NCBI GenBank assembly: GCA_025331445.1
Contig: JAIWNE010000088.1
Location: 1-64,000, forward strand
Origin: Blakeslea trispora
Taxonomy: Eukaryota > Mucoromycota > Mucoromycetes > Mucorales > Choanephoraceae
Reading direction: 5' to 3'
DNA length: 64,000 bases
Positions 46,083 to 59,656 of the stretch are shown one piece after another (position 1 is the first letter of the stretch; the number at the start of each line of letters is the position of its first letter). Both the position numbers and the translations under genes were made by a program. The notes under the pieces are model-generated. The model worked only from the letters and a program-made list of their open reading frames with translations, made no database searches and was not told the DNA's origin.

Positions 46083-46926
46083 CTAATCGATCAATCTCTT
46101 TCTCTTGAAGAAGCGACGTAAATACAATACTTGCCAAGTGCCAAGACTGAAGAGAGTCACTAATGAAAGGATGCTGAACCATTTAACACGCTCATTTGTG
46201 GATTCTATGGCAACGAATTAGCGTACAAATCCAGTCTTTCTTCTTTCTCCTACTTACCATTTGTATCTCTCAATCTAGCTTCACGGCGCTTCAAATAGTT
46301 CATTTCATCAACAATCTCCTTAACAACAGTTTCTAATTTACGAAGTTCGAGTTCTAAAGGGTTGAGTTTTTCGGCATTAGCCAATTTTTGGAAGTCAGTA
46401 GCTTCGGCACCAACACTGAACTGCAATTCAATAGCGCGCTTGTATTGAGGGCCTTCCTTAAAACCTATCAATTCTTACTATTAGAACCAGAAAAAGAAAT
46501 TCGATTTTCTCTCTCTCTCTCTCTATCTGTTTCTACTTGCCATCATCAAGGATGTTGGTGAAACAAACCATGACATCGCCATCATTGTTTGTGTTGAAAG
46601 CATTTCGAAGTTCACCGTTAACATTGCTTTTCTTGGTATAAACGTTACGATTTTCAGCGTCATCCAGAATCTAAAAGAAGTAGTGTCAACGAAATGCAAT
46701 CTGGTGACTTTAGACCAAAAATTACCTCGAGTTCGACGCGTTGGTTGAAGCCTTCGCCTACATTCACAGTAGCAAGAACAAGTGTGTCCTTGGGAACGTA
46801 TTGTGCAAGACATTTAGTACCTTCAAAGACACGATCTTTAGTTACGGCAGGCAAATCAAATTTAATAGCATTAGCTGTAGCTACAAGGCCTGAGAGAGCC
46901 AACAGAGCGAAAAAGGATGGCCTCAT
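46083..46926 (-). CDS. p24/Emp24 family cargo receptor (Erv25/TMED10-like)
   Basis: About four exons. From the ATG at 46926 the protein begins with a signal peptide ([20 protein letters not shown]). A GOLD domain follows, with [12 protein letters not shown] and, after an intron, [15 protein letters not shown]...VMVCFTN. Next is a coiled coil ([30 protein letters not shown]) and one membrane span ([21 protein letters not shown]) with a short cytosolic tail [11 protein letters not shown]. The Phe-Phe and lysines in the tail are the COPII/COPI sorting signals of p24 proteins cycling between ER and Golgi. Length of about 210 residues is normal. The delta (Erv25) branch is the best guess. Confidence 0.9.
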
Positions 46927-47096
46927 ATTGAACAAGTAGAAAGTAAAATAAGGAAATAAAAAAAAAATCAATAAATGAATTTTTGTTCCTTTTTGCGTGC
47001 GGCATTCTTATTGATCAAAAAAGAAAGAACGGGGTTCATATATGAAATAGATTTCTTTACTCTCTCTTTTTTGTTTTTTTTTAATTGATTTATGCA

Positions 47097-47726
47097 ATGT
47101 CGCTTTTTGTAACAGTAGGTTCAACAGGCTTTGATCGCTTTATTCAAGAAACAACTTCAAGGGATTTTATTCTATCTGCTGTAGAAAATGGCTTTAAAAA
47201 GATTCAGTTTCAATACGGTACCTCTGAGTCAATTTTCATCCATAATCTACAAGCATATGATGGCCCAGCACTGGCAATAGATGGCTATAAATACAAAAAC
47301 TCAATTACAGAAGACATGTATGAGGCAGATGTGATTGTCAGTCATGCTGGTAATAACTCACTTGGTTTGTTCATTATGAAGATAAATTAAGCTTGATTGA
47401 TTTAGGTGCAGGCACCATGTTACAAGCTTTGAGATTAGGTAATAAGAAAATGATTGTGGTCATCAATTCATCACTGATGGACAACCATCAACATGAGCTT
47501 GCTAATGCCATGGCTGATGAAGGATATGTCATCTGTAGTGAACTCAGGTAACCATAGCAACATAATGCCCAAGAAAAATGCTGATCGAATCTACTGTCTT
47601 GACAGTGAATTAGCAGACACAATCAAAAATATTCATCAAATCAGTCTGAAGCCCTTTCCAAAGCCTGATCCACAGATATTTGCATCAGTTATTAATGAGC
47701 AAATGGGACTTGACACTGTATTATAA
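47097..47726 (+). CDS. ALG13: ALG13, catalytic subunit of UDP-GlcNAc transferase
   Basis: Three exons (47097-47349, 47406-47547, 47606-47726) give 171 residues. The start MSLFVTVGSTGFDRFI, VIVSHAGAGTMLQALRLG across the first junction and VINSSLMDNHQHELA are the GT28-type donor-binding motifs of Alg13. With Alg14 at the ER membrane it adds the second GlcNAc to dolichol-PP-GlcNAc in N-glycan assembly. The second splice (CTCAG to TGAATTAG) gives SELSELADTI; an in-frame Met just upstream is used as start. The gene starts about 170 bp from the divergent p24 gene, so they share a promoter region. Confidence 0.9.
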
Positions 47727-47792
47727 TAATAATAATAATTTTTTTTTTTAAAGTTGACTTTATTTTTTTCTTCTTCTTCTCTCTTTCTCTTC

Positions 47793-49381
47793 ATGATTCT
47801 ACGGTGCACTATTTTACTCATAGCTGTACTCTTTCAATATGTGCATACTCAATCTAACAACACTACTACAATACCAATAAAAAACAACCAGATTTTCTCT
47901 TCTAGCATCTCAGCAAATGCATACCAATATTTTTATTTCACTATTCCTTCTACTACTCAGCTCTTTCGTAAGAGAGATTACCCTCCTATCCATCTCACTG
48001 TATCTACATGTAGTCAGCCTCAGTCGTCTTCTAACCAAGAAACGCCACCTCTATCTATTTATTTGTCTACCTCGAGTACAAACACACTACCGGGTCCAGG
48101 CAAAGGCACTGCTGTCGACAATGGCGTGAATGGCTTGAGTTCTTGGGTTAGTGATGGCGCTTCTTCGCAACTTTGGATTGCTATAGGCGGTCCTCCACTA
48201 GAAAATGCAGCAGGTAATTGGACTTTTGAAATTGGTGCATCTATCAGCTGTAAGTAAAATAACAATTACAAAACGTTTTATTTTGTGCTAACATGGTTTA
48301 TCAAGATCCTCTGCACGCTGTTTATCAAAACGAGAATCGATTGGACAACAGCACTATACCTTACTTCATTTTAGATGATACGGATCGAAACAATGCTTTG
48401 TTCTTGTCCAGCCCATTTACTGGTTCAGCGCCTAATGCTTCTATTCTTATCACTACTGACTTTCCTACCAAACTATCTTATTCTCTTTGTGCAGCTAAAC
48501 TCAATGCAGCCACAAACTATTCTGTCAACACCACAGCCACAACGCGTGGTTCGACCAATATGTCAAAATTACAGTTCATGGTATCAAATCTTTCGCAGGA
48601 TACAATCTACAATGCCTATATGACACAGACAATGAATGGTGTGACAGGCATGACTACGCCAATTCGCATGTCTACCAAATCAGATGCTAACTGCCGTATC
48701 ATTTATGACCTACCGTTTTGTAGTCAGGTAGCTTATAGTGTGCCTGTCAACCCAAGCACGTTTGGTACTGAAAACATTTGGGATATTGCCAATCAGTATG
48801 ACTCACAAGCGCTTGAAAAATTCGAGCCGTTTTCAGTCGCTCTCTCACAATTCAATTGCGAAACTACACAATATTCACTTGTTCGAAATTGTACAGATTG
48901 CTATCGCGAGTACAAAACTTGGCTCTGTTCTGTTGCTATACCGCGTTGTACAGATGCCTCTTCAACAGCTGATCTGACGCAGGGTACGGATGATGTAGTT
49001 GCTGCACCTGCTCTTCGGGATACAGCTGTCAATGCATCGCGCAACTCTTGGGTAGATGAGACAGTAACTCCGGGTGAGTGGACCGAGCTCTTGCCCTGTA
49101 TTGATCTATGTTATCGTGTTGTACAGAGTTGTCCTCCCTTTTTGAAGTTCCGTTGTCCTGACGGAGACTTGCGCTCAGTACAGTACGGTTATTGGCAGGA
49201 AGGATTAGGAACAGCAAACGGAACGACCTATCGCTTTGATATCAACAATCCTACATGTAACCGAATGGGGGTATCTCCACAACAACTGGTCATTAGTGCC
49301 GCGCTTAGAATCACGCCCACAATGACTACCATAATGTACATCTCTTTAAGTTTATTATTTATTATCCAAAATGTTTTATAA
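47793..49381 (+). CDS. MID1: Mid1-type stretch-activated calcium channel subunit
   Basis: Exons 47793-48249 and 48306-49381 give 510 residues. A signal peptide (MILRCTILLIAVLFQYVHT) precedes an extracellular region rich in N-glycosylation sites. The C-terminal Cys-rich domain has DLPFCSQVAYSVP, NCTDCYREYKTWLCSVAIPRC, LLPCIDLCYRVVQSCPPFLKFRCP and CNRMG. These are conserved in Mid1, where the Cys-rich domain is needed to partner Cch1. The last residues are hydrophobic (IMYISLSLLFIIQNVL), fitting a GPI or membrane anchor. The complex admits Ca2+ during cell-wall and mating stress. It converges on trehalose enzyme B with 24 bp between stops. Confidence 0.93.
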
Positions 49382-49405
49382 AGCTATATTCTATTGCCTG
49401 TCAAT

Positions 49406-52093
49406 CTAATCCAAATTCATTTGAGAGCATGTAGACATAATCCGTATACTTTCTATCACATCTTGTACAGTAGGCACATGCCAAGATGCTTGTGTCTTTT
49501 GTCCCTCTGAACCTACAATGACAGAAAACTTTTGATAGTCATTCAAATCTACAGATTTCCGAAGGATTTTGAACATGTCTTCATCGGTACGATCATCACC
49601 GCAACACATAACAAAGTCAAATGGTGTGTCTGCTGTGGCAATCAGACGCTTCAATATTTCACCTTTGTTGACCAAGGTGGGTCGTACTTCCAAGTTCTTT
49701 TTGCCCACAAGTACTTCAACTGGCAGTTTACTTAAAATGGCTTGCTCCAAATGGTTCTGACATTCTTTGGCTTGGAAAGCACCATATTCGGGATCTGCCA
49801 AACGATAATGCCAAGTAAGAGCACACCGTTTGTGTTCAATAAAACTACCTGTAGTACGTTCTGTATAATATGTAAAAATCTCCAAAACATCGTTTTTCCA
49901 ACCCATATCTAGATGTTCTGTCAAATTGATCCATTTCTTGCTACCAGGATAACGCATAAACGAGCCATGCTCTGCACTCATACCCAACTGATCAATATGG
50001 CCCAGCCAGTTGGTCAAGGTGTTTTCATCTCGACCAGATATAATCCATACTTCATTCTGAGGATCTTGACAGAGTTGTTCGAGATAAGTCAACATGTCTT
50101 CAGGTGGTGTGGCCGCCATAGGTGTTTTTTTGATAGGAGTCAATGTGCCCTGTTTGTTTTACGTTTATACAAAAGGAACCTCTGCTTAGTGAAATCCTCA
50201 TTTACATTGTTTGCTTTTCTGTTTCAACCAACTTACATCATAGTCAAAACATAATAGTCGCTTCTTTGAATAACGGTATCGATCAAAGAGGTAATTGGTT
50301 TCTAATCTTGGTGTATTCTTACTTTGTTCTGTTAATATGCATGTATGCAGTAACATCCGAACAAAGGAATGCGCCCAGAATGAAGTTGTGTTTGATTTGA
50401 CATGTGCTAACAGTTGCTATTGGTTTTTTTTTCCTTTAGATACCATCAAGAAATTCATTAGGACTTATCTTACCATATGTCTCGTTTGTTTCTCCTCTTC
50501 AGACATAGATAGTGCATCATTAATCACTTTTGCTACCCCTGTATAGTCCCAGGGATTAACGAGCAAAGCAGAGCTCATTGATCCAGCCGTGCCTGTTAGT
50601 TCAGAGACAATCAAGGAGCCATGTTTCTCTTGTTGACACATCACATATTCCAAGCTGGTGGTATTCATACCATCTCTAACAGCAGTAATCAAAGCTGCAT
50701 CTGCAGTTGATAGTAGAGCATAGTATTCATCCCATTGAATTTGATGATGGTAATGGTGAACTGGTAAATGTTCCAGTGAGCCGTAATTTCCATTAATATG
50801 AGCTACCATTTCAGACACTTTGTTTTCATTCTTTGACCAGTCACCATTAAGTATGACATCTGTCACTTGAATCAGCACCACCTTATTCTGCCATTCAGGA
50901 TAATCAAGTAGAAACTTTTCGAATGCAGCGAGCTTTTGTAGCACACCTTGAACAAGATCGATCTTATCTCGTGCCACCAGAATTTTTTTGCCCGAGTACA
51001 TTTCCTCAATTGCTCTGATTTTGGGTATCACATCTGCACTCTTTCTTAAAGAGTCAACTGCTTCCACGTCAATACCTATTGGAAAAGTGCCTATGTGGCA
51101 AAAATGCCCTTCATACTCTACACCTTCGGGCGTTGATTCATAACCAAGTACACGAGTAGATGTTGAAATAAAGTGTCTTGAATTGGCATAGGTCTAGATA
51201 GATTTCAGTCTCATTGTGCCATCATATAAATAATAGTAATAATGAAGGGAAAAAAATTACCTGAAAACCAATCAAGTTAGCAGCCAACATTCCCTTTAAA
51301 ATCTCTTGCCGTTCTAATCATTGTATTCATCAGTAATACTATCAGCATGTCTCTTTTATACGTCACACCTTACTTGGTAAACAGCGGAAAATCTCTGAAC
51401 TAGGGAAAGGCGAGTGTACAAACAATCCAATATGCGCCTTTGGCAGCTTAGCACGTACCATGCTGGGCACAAGAAGCAAATGATAATCATGAATCCAAAT
51501 AATGTCACCAGGCTGGTAATGCTCTACTACTAGATCTGCATATTTTTGATTGACAGATTCGTAGTAATTCCATTGAGTTTTTTCGATACGACCGTCTGTA
51601 GCATCGTTCCAGATGACATAATTGAACAAAGGCCATAGCACTATGATGCATTGTGTAAATTGAGTAAATGAATAGTATTGCAAACAATCTACTTACATGT
51701 CTTGCAGTATCCATAGTAATGCCCAGACACACTCTCACTATCCAAAAAGAGAGGCACACAATCGTGCTCTTGCTGCAATTGTGTTTTGATTGCATGTCTT
51801 TCCTTTTCGGAAAGAGTTGGGATCTCTTTCTTTTCTGCATCTCTGTTCTCATACATTTTCCCGGTCCAACCGATGCATAATGTCTCCCACTCATCTGTCA
51901 AAGACTGCATGCCAGCATACATAGCTGCATGTCCATGACGAGAAGTAAAGGACCAGTGAAGACGTTCATTCTCTTTGATTTCATGACTTATTTCATAGGG
52001 TATCTGATGAGTGACATGGATGATGCGACCTTCATTTCTATCCATAGCTAATAACGGAAGAAAACGAAGCTCGCTATTTTCATGATCGTTCAT
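49406..52093 (-). CDS. Trehalose-6-phosphate synthase/phosphatase, Tps2-type (copy B)
   Basis: Six exons from the ATG at 52093; the joins KT-LLWPLFNY, LP-KRQEILKG, GFQ-TYANSRHF, TRHM-QLLAHV and FDYD-GTLTP each restore family motifs. GT20 motifs (HDYHLLLVPSMV, FPIGIDVEAV, VRDGMNTTSLEY) are followed by the HAD phosphatase motifs CFDYDGTLTP, IISGRDE and CCGDDRTDEDMF. The synthase donor-site motif reads ARDKIDLVQG: both basic residues used by active synthases are changed (Arg to Lys, Lys to Gln). The protein is thus probably a phosphatase with a scaffold or regulatory GT20 domain. It lacks the poly-Gln stretch of copy A and has more introns. The stop lies 24 bp from that of Mid1. Confidence 0.92.
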
Positions 52094-52842
52094 AGTTTGC
52101 GTGTTTGGAAAACTACAAAGTTGATGAAAATAAAACAAAAAAAAAGAAGATTAAAAAATTAGATAAAGAACAGTGTTAAATGACAGTTTTGAAACCTCGA
52201 AGATAAACATTCAATTCCCGAATAGCTTACTCATTTACTCAGTAAATCTAAACAATTCAGATGCGAGCGTTTTTGTTTAAGATTGTGACAAGACGAAAAC
52301 AGGTCTTCAAATGGTTTGATGATAGACAATGTATGTTTTCAATCACTTTTACAATCCAGAGAGAAAAGGAAGAAGACTGGGCATAAGTACCAAACCCATT
52401 TGTTTTATATTTAAGAAAACAAGTTTTATAAAGACGATTTATTATTACCCTTGTGTACAGTGTATATGAATATATGTAGATCACGTATCTGTCCTAGCGC
52501 CAATTGAACTTGTAAACACTAAGTCTATAGGAGACCCTTACTTTTAATCTTGGTTCCAAACATAATGTTTTAACCTCTCGGCAGGCAAGACAAGAGCAAC
52601 TATGAGCAATCATCCTTGGCCGGGATACCGTTATAAAGAAGAATGAAACAAAAGAACAAAAAAGAAGGGAGAAGACATACAATCGTGGCTACTTTTATTT
52701 GACAAAACCAAAATTATTTCATGAAATTACTTACTTGTTTGTCCAAGGACCCTGCCATTAGTACCATTTACTTTTGGCTTTCCTAAAAGCCGTATGACTC
52801 CATATCAGTAACAACCCAAAAACTCGAAAACCGACTCTTTAA
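52094..52842. other. Intergenic region upstream of trehalose enzyme B
   Basis: No supported gene; no clear stress-response element cluster was recognised by eye. Confidence 0.45.
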
Positions 52843-53226
52843 ATGTTGAAAGCAGTTTGTTTTGCCCTGTTTTTTTCATATATAGCACAAGCTCGTGTTA
52901 TTTATGAACCAAAGGCAATAAAGCATCTTACTAACAGAATGGCTCCAACAGCACATTTCGTTGGATCGATAATAACTTTAGTTTTGGAAAGACCAACAGA
53001 GGGGAAAGGTGCAATTGTTTTGAAGAGAAAACAAAAAAGAAGCAAGTATCCTCCAAACTTCTTTTATGTTGTAGGGGAGGGGGTGAATATTTTAAACTCA
53101 TATATGCACCCTATTTTCCTTAAAACCATTGCTGGCTTGGTAGAGAAAGATGACTTGTTTGTACAACTACAAGAATTGTCAAACCATGTATTGTACCTTA
53201 CTTGGCCAATCAATATCAAAAAATAG
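52843..53226 (+). CDS. Possible small secreted protein, unknown
   Basis: A 127-codon frame with an N-terminal hydrophobic stretch (MLKAVCFALFFSYIAQARV) that fits a signal peptide. The rest has a basic segment (LKRKQKRSKYPP) and no cysteines after the signal apart from none seen, so it is unlike disulfide-rich effectors. No family is recognised. It could be chance, but the open length and start fit a gene. Confidence 0.35.
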   Translation: MLKAVCFALFFSYIAQARVIYEPKAIKHLTNRMAPTAHFVGSIITLVLERPTEGKGAIVLKRKQKRSKYPPNFFYVVGEGVNILNSYMHPIFLKTIAGLVEKDDLFVQLQELSNHVLYLTWPINIKK

Positions 53227-55140
53227 CATGTACAAACTAGGAAAACTATTTGCCTAATTATAAAACAAAGAAAAGTACAGTGTATATAGTTTCAAATGGC
53301 TGATTTCAAAGGTCATTAGCGACTTCTAAGAACCCAATTGGGACTGTACACATTGTACCTCTTTTGGATGTCACTTTGAGATAGCTGATATTTGCGATAA
53401 ATAAGATTATTTAGAAAAGAAGTTAAACATCCCTTCCCTCTAGTTTTATTCTTGATATTCGTATGGCCTTATGCGTACCAACACCAGCTATGTAGCATGT
53501 CCCTGTCTCGCCTAGACTATGGAGAGTTCGTATATTTGAAACAATCTCTGACTTTGCTTGAATTTTTTAAATGAAAGAGATCCATTCTTGTTTTACATTT
53601 CTTACTGATAAACACTACAACCTTGATTCTTCGTTTGACAATACAACAAGACCAGAACTCCATTCTTAGTATGCGAAGAAAAGAGTTTAGTATAGATCAT
53701 TTACAACAATTACTGTTCATTATTCTGCAAGAAGTTTCAGAACCCAAGACTCAAAAACCATAGTATCTGGGGGTGTGTCATCTTCCATTTTTAGTGAGAA
53801 AAAAAACACAGCCCAGTGGCGCGCTTGTAGTAAAGTCACCAAAAAAAAAAAAAAACTACATCGTGCCTCCTATAGAGACTAAACCTTTTCCCTATAAAAG
53901 ACATGCCAGGTAATAGGCGCTGGCTTACCTCCTTTCATTTCGTATTAAAAAAGAAATTGGTCAGAGTGTAGACACAGAACGAAGGTGTTTTTGAGCTACA
54001 ATGGTTTGAATACACTCAGTTAAATAAGAGGCAGCAGGGATGTACTGAATTTACGTCTTTCATTGGAAAAAAAAAAAGTGGTCTATAAACTACTTGAAGA
54101 AGGATTCATTAGAGCATGATTTACTTCTAAGACGGGACAAAAGCCGAAACTTATAAAAGCAATGAGTGCAGGAAGAAAGCAACGTAAAAACAAAAAGAAA
54201 ACATGTACATTGTTTATTTTGATTTTGCAGAAAAAACAAAAAAAGAAAGCAAGTTATTCATGCAAATCATGCTGTTCTTCATACACTATCGTATCGTCAT
54301 ACTCCTTATATAATAGCCTGACTGCCTAAAAAAAATATGTGTAAATATGATCCAAATAAAAGACTCCATACGTTGTATTGAAAATGTTTTATGTGTTTGT
54401 GCTAATTTGAAATTTATATTCATTTCTTACTGTCCAGCCTAATGACAGTATTCAATTTGTACGCATAGATTCAATATGTATTTGTATATGCAACCAGAGG
54501 AGTGATTACTTGTTGGCCAAAGTAAGTTTTCTTTATACAAAAAAAAAAGCTACAGTTCAACATGAAGCGGTTTGTGGAGTTTCAACTCTGATCTTGCATG
54601 ATAATGTTATCAAAAGAAAAAGAAAAGGCTGACATGAGAAACATAGAATAAACTCCAACAGGTATGAAACTGTACTAATCAGCATATTTCTCCTTGGCAA
54701 AATATATAGATATATATTAGTATATTCTGTAGATCGTCCTATATTCGATATTGCGATATGTTCGGTTTGATCTTGGTGCAATGATGGTACTATACATAAT
54801 GCGCATAAAAGCGTCTTTTTTATCATACAATAAGCTTTTCGCTCGATCAGATTGCTCATTGAATTTTATCTCACATCATTCGATATCCACAGCTTATTTT
54901 CTGAGTATCTCAGAAGCTGTATACAACAATCTTAATCCGAACTTGTGATGCTTGCATGAGTTTCCTCTTTTTTTTTTAATCGATTAATTTGATTCCGCTT
55001 TTGTATCTTCTGATCGTAGTAGAATACAAATATACACACACGCAGAAAAAAAAAAAGAGGGAGGGAGAAAGTACTAACTTGTAGTAGTAGTAATAGTAAA
55101 GGGAAAAATAAGAGGTTTCTAGTATACTTTATTTGGTAAA
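53227..55140. other. 1.9-kb intergenic region, no supported gene
   Basis: Only short frames and A-runs (for example 53840-53855). No repeat partner or RNA gene was recognised. Confidence 0.45.
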
Positions 55141-56988
<1,848 letters not shown>

Positions 56989-57928
56989 TTAAGCAATAAG
57001 CTCAACAACACCACCAGCGGCCTTGATCTTCTTTTCAGCGAGGCTGGAGACGAAACGAGTACGAACAATGACGGGTTGAGAGATGGTACCCTTAGCAAGA
57101 ACCTTGGCATAACCCTATTATAACAATCAAGTTAATAAAGATTGCTTTTATGTGTGTGTATTGCAACTTACGTTTTGGAGAGCATCAATGACAGGAACCT
57201 TTTCAGTGTTCTTGTATTGTTCACGGACACCTTCACCGGCAAGAGTCCAGAGCTTGTCAATGTTGACAACAGGACGCCAGTAAGCGTTCTTCTTCAAGTG
57301 AAAGTGACGCATACCGACCTTACCAAAGTAACCAGGATGGTACTTATCCATGTTGATACGGTGGTGGTGTTGACCACCAGCAAGACCACGACCACCAGGA
57401 TGCTTTCTGTGCTTGCCGATACGACCGTGACCGGCTGAGACGTGTCCACGCTTCTTTCTGTTATGGTGAAGTCTGGTAGGCTAATACAAAGAGAGAGAAA
57501 AAAAAAGAAGTGATTAGGTTGACTAGACCAGACAAGAAAAAGAAAAGAAGCTAGTTGCTTCATTCGCTATACAAGTCAAGACAAGCATCCAATGAGAAAG
57601 ACAGAATCCAGAATGCTGATCAAGTAATGTAACTAGATGAAAACTGTTTCTGCTTGTGATTGAATAGATAATATAGTAAGGCTGTCAACAGTTGTAGTGT
57701 TGGTGGGTATAGTCTTTCTTGGAGTGTGCATATATATGTTCATATATAGCTGGAAAAAAATAAACAAAACTACTGAAATTGGATTCAATCATCCATCCAT
57801 CCATCCATCCATCTATGCATCTTTACACTTGATATTGAAGGCTGACATCTTTCTTCTCTTTCTCTGGTATCGACACTTCTGCTTTTCTTGTATATTGAAT
57901 GTATGCAATGTATATGATTGCTTACCAT
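56989..57928 (-). CDS. RPL28: 60S ribosomal protein uL15 (L27a/L28)
   Basis: Three exons: 57928-57926 (only the ATG), 57480-57172 and 57114-56989, giving 145 residues. Exon 2 opens [20 protein letters not shown], and continues with [31 protein letters not shown] and [12 protein letters not shown]. Exon 3 gives [12 protein letters not shown] to VVELIA. These are diagnostic of eukaryotic uL15. The first exon was placed by the AAATG|GTAAGC at 57928-57921, the only ATG-donor that fits; the intron is 445 bp, long for this genome, and contains a CATC repeat. Codon bias is strong, as for L9. Confidence 0.92.
57786..57815 (+). repeat. (CATC)n microsatellite in the uL15 first intron
   Basis: About six CATC units in tandem, inside the long first intron; complementary in type to the TGGA repeat near 3974-4000. 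Confidence 0.75.
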
Positions 57929-58048
57929 TTCAGTAAAAAGAGAAAGATTTAATAATCACACCTGGCTTCCTCACTGATAAACTTCCATCTCCCACAGACA
58001 CACACGCACACTCCAGCAAATGAAATTTAAGCTCAGAGGAGTTTTTTT

Positions 58049-58756
58049 TTATTGGACTAGTAATTTCAAATCAATTCCCAGCAATTGTTCGCTCATTGTT
58101 CTGTATCTGTCAAAATGGGCTCGCATGTTTGGTTCTTCCTTCTGTTGAATAGCAAATGATGTAACAGCAGCTAAACCTTTGTTGCCTCCCTTTTGATGGA
58201 GATAGATGACAGAGAGCAAAGTAGGTATCTCTTCTTCATTTCTCGGCAAATGCCCTGGATAATCTAGTATAGCTGCCATTGTATCCTCATCTAATTCTTG
58301 GTCTTCACTAGATCTGTTTATCAACACGGATATTTCCGGCAAAAGATCGTCATGGTTGTACACAAGTATGCATCCATGTAGGTTGGATTCAGGTGTCACT
58401 GTGTGCTGGATAAGATGGCAGGATATGTTCTTTGATCTAGAGGCAAACAAGACAGGTTCAATCACTGTCTTGAGATAAAGTAGATTGATACTTTCATCGC
58501 AAAACTCAACTAGCATAGCATGCTTGAGTCCAATGAGAGTAAATCCAAATTCGCCATATAAAAGCATATCCTCGGGCTTTAATTGTCCATGAAGAGTGAT
58601 TTTTTGAATAGCTTCTTGAGTCAAATTTCTCCAAAATTGTTGCTCTAACAGCATAAAGTATTCAAACGTCTGTTTTACTTCCATTTCAAATTCCAATAAA
58701 CGCAAGATGCGCTTCAAGATAACGAGAAGAAAAAAAAGGGATAGACAAGAGAGCAT
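58049..58756 (-). CDS. Conserved-looking protein of unknown function
   Basis: A single exon of 235 codons from the ATG at 58756, or 211 from a Met at 58684. With the first start there is a short hydrophobic N terminus (MLSCLSLFFLLVILKRILRLL). The body is mixed alpha/beta (LYGEFGFTLIGLKHAMLVEF, ILDYPGHLPRNEEEIPTLLSVIYL) and ends in a charged helix (HFDRYRTMSEQLLGIDLKLL). ILDYPGxLP looks like a conserved motif, but I cannot name the family. It is oriented head to head with the DUF1764 gene, 125 bp between starts. Confidence 0.65.
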   Translation of the reverse strand: MLSCLSLFFLLVILKRILRLLEFEMEVKQTFEYFMLLEQQFWRNLTQEAIQKITLHGQLKPEDMLLYGEFGFTLIGLKHAMLVEFCDESINLLYLKTVIEPVLFASRSKNISCHLIQHTVTPESNLHGCILVYNHDDLLPEISVLINRSSEDQELDEDTMAAILDYPGHLPRNEEEIPTLLSVIYLHQKGGNKGLAAVTSFAIQQKEEPNMRAHFDRYRTMSEQLLGIDLKLLVQ

Positions 58757-58881
58757 GATGCATTAAAAACAAGTACGTGGCGTCTCATCCGTGACGTTTT
58801 TTCATTGACTCGACTTTTTGAGATTTAAAGTTGGGTGTTAGTTTTTACATTTCTTTGCTTCTGCATAAAACATAAAAAAAA

Positions 58882-59534
58882 ATGGCAAAGCAGGCTACAG
58901 GTGAAGTAACTGGTACATAAATCTCCTTCGTCAATGTTTAGAGACTTACCTATCCAATGATAGATATAAAAGGAAAGAAAGAAGCTACTAAAAAGAAGAG
59001 CGTGGCCAAAGATGCAGGTGTCAAGAAGGCTATTAAAGAGAAAAAGTCCAAAACAGTAGTGGATGAAATTGATGATATTTTCAGCGGCAAGGCCAAAAAA
59101 ACTGCACCAAAAGAAAAAGAAGATGAACAGAAATCATCGAAAAAGTCAAAGAAAGTATCCAAGAAGGAGGATCATAAAGAAGAAACTGACTCAGATAATG
59201 AAGACGAGGAGGATCAGGAAGAATTATCAGAGGATCAAGTACAAAAGGTGCAAGAAGTTGTCTTTGCTGAGCTGGCAGCCATCAAGTCTACCAAAACTAA
59301 TACCAAGAAGCGCCCTCCACCACCTTCTACTGATGAAGATTTCGGTGACTCTCGAGGCTTAAAAAAGACAAGTAAGCAAACAATAGGCTCTTTTATTTGT
59401 ATGCAGTCAGCTAATTGTCTTTATAAGATCGTACAACTGAGGATGGTTATCCTCTTTATGATGTTAAAGACTTAAATATAGGTAATGGTTTGGATACCCC
59501 TGAGTGTCCTTTTGACTGTAAATGCTGTAAGTAA
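58882..59534 (+). CDS. DUF1764 family protein
   Basis: Three exons (58882-58900, 58964-59371, 59428-59534) give about 177 residues. The N-terminal two thirds are highly charged, with Lys-rich and acidic blocks, and contain DEIDDIFSGK, the family's opening motif. The C terminus reads FGDSRGLKK then RTTEDGYPLYD, LNIGNGLDTPECPFDCKCC, the conserved cysteine-rich end of DUF1764 proteins. Function is unknown; basic-acidic composition suggests a nucleolar or nuclear location, by inference. It converges on UBR1 with about 120 bp between stops. Confidence 0.87.
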
Positions 59535-59656
59535 CCAATAGTACAATAACGAATTCGTTTTTAAGGAAATAAATGTTAAATGACTTTATAGGTTTTTAAA
59601 AATACAAAATAAAAACTTTTTCTTAAAAAAAAAAGGAAACAATAAAAACAAAAAAA

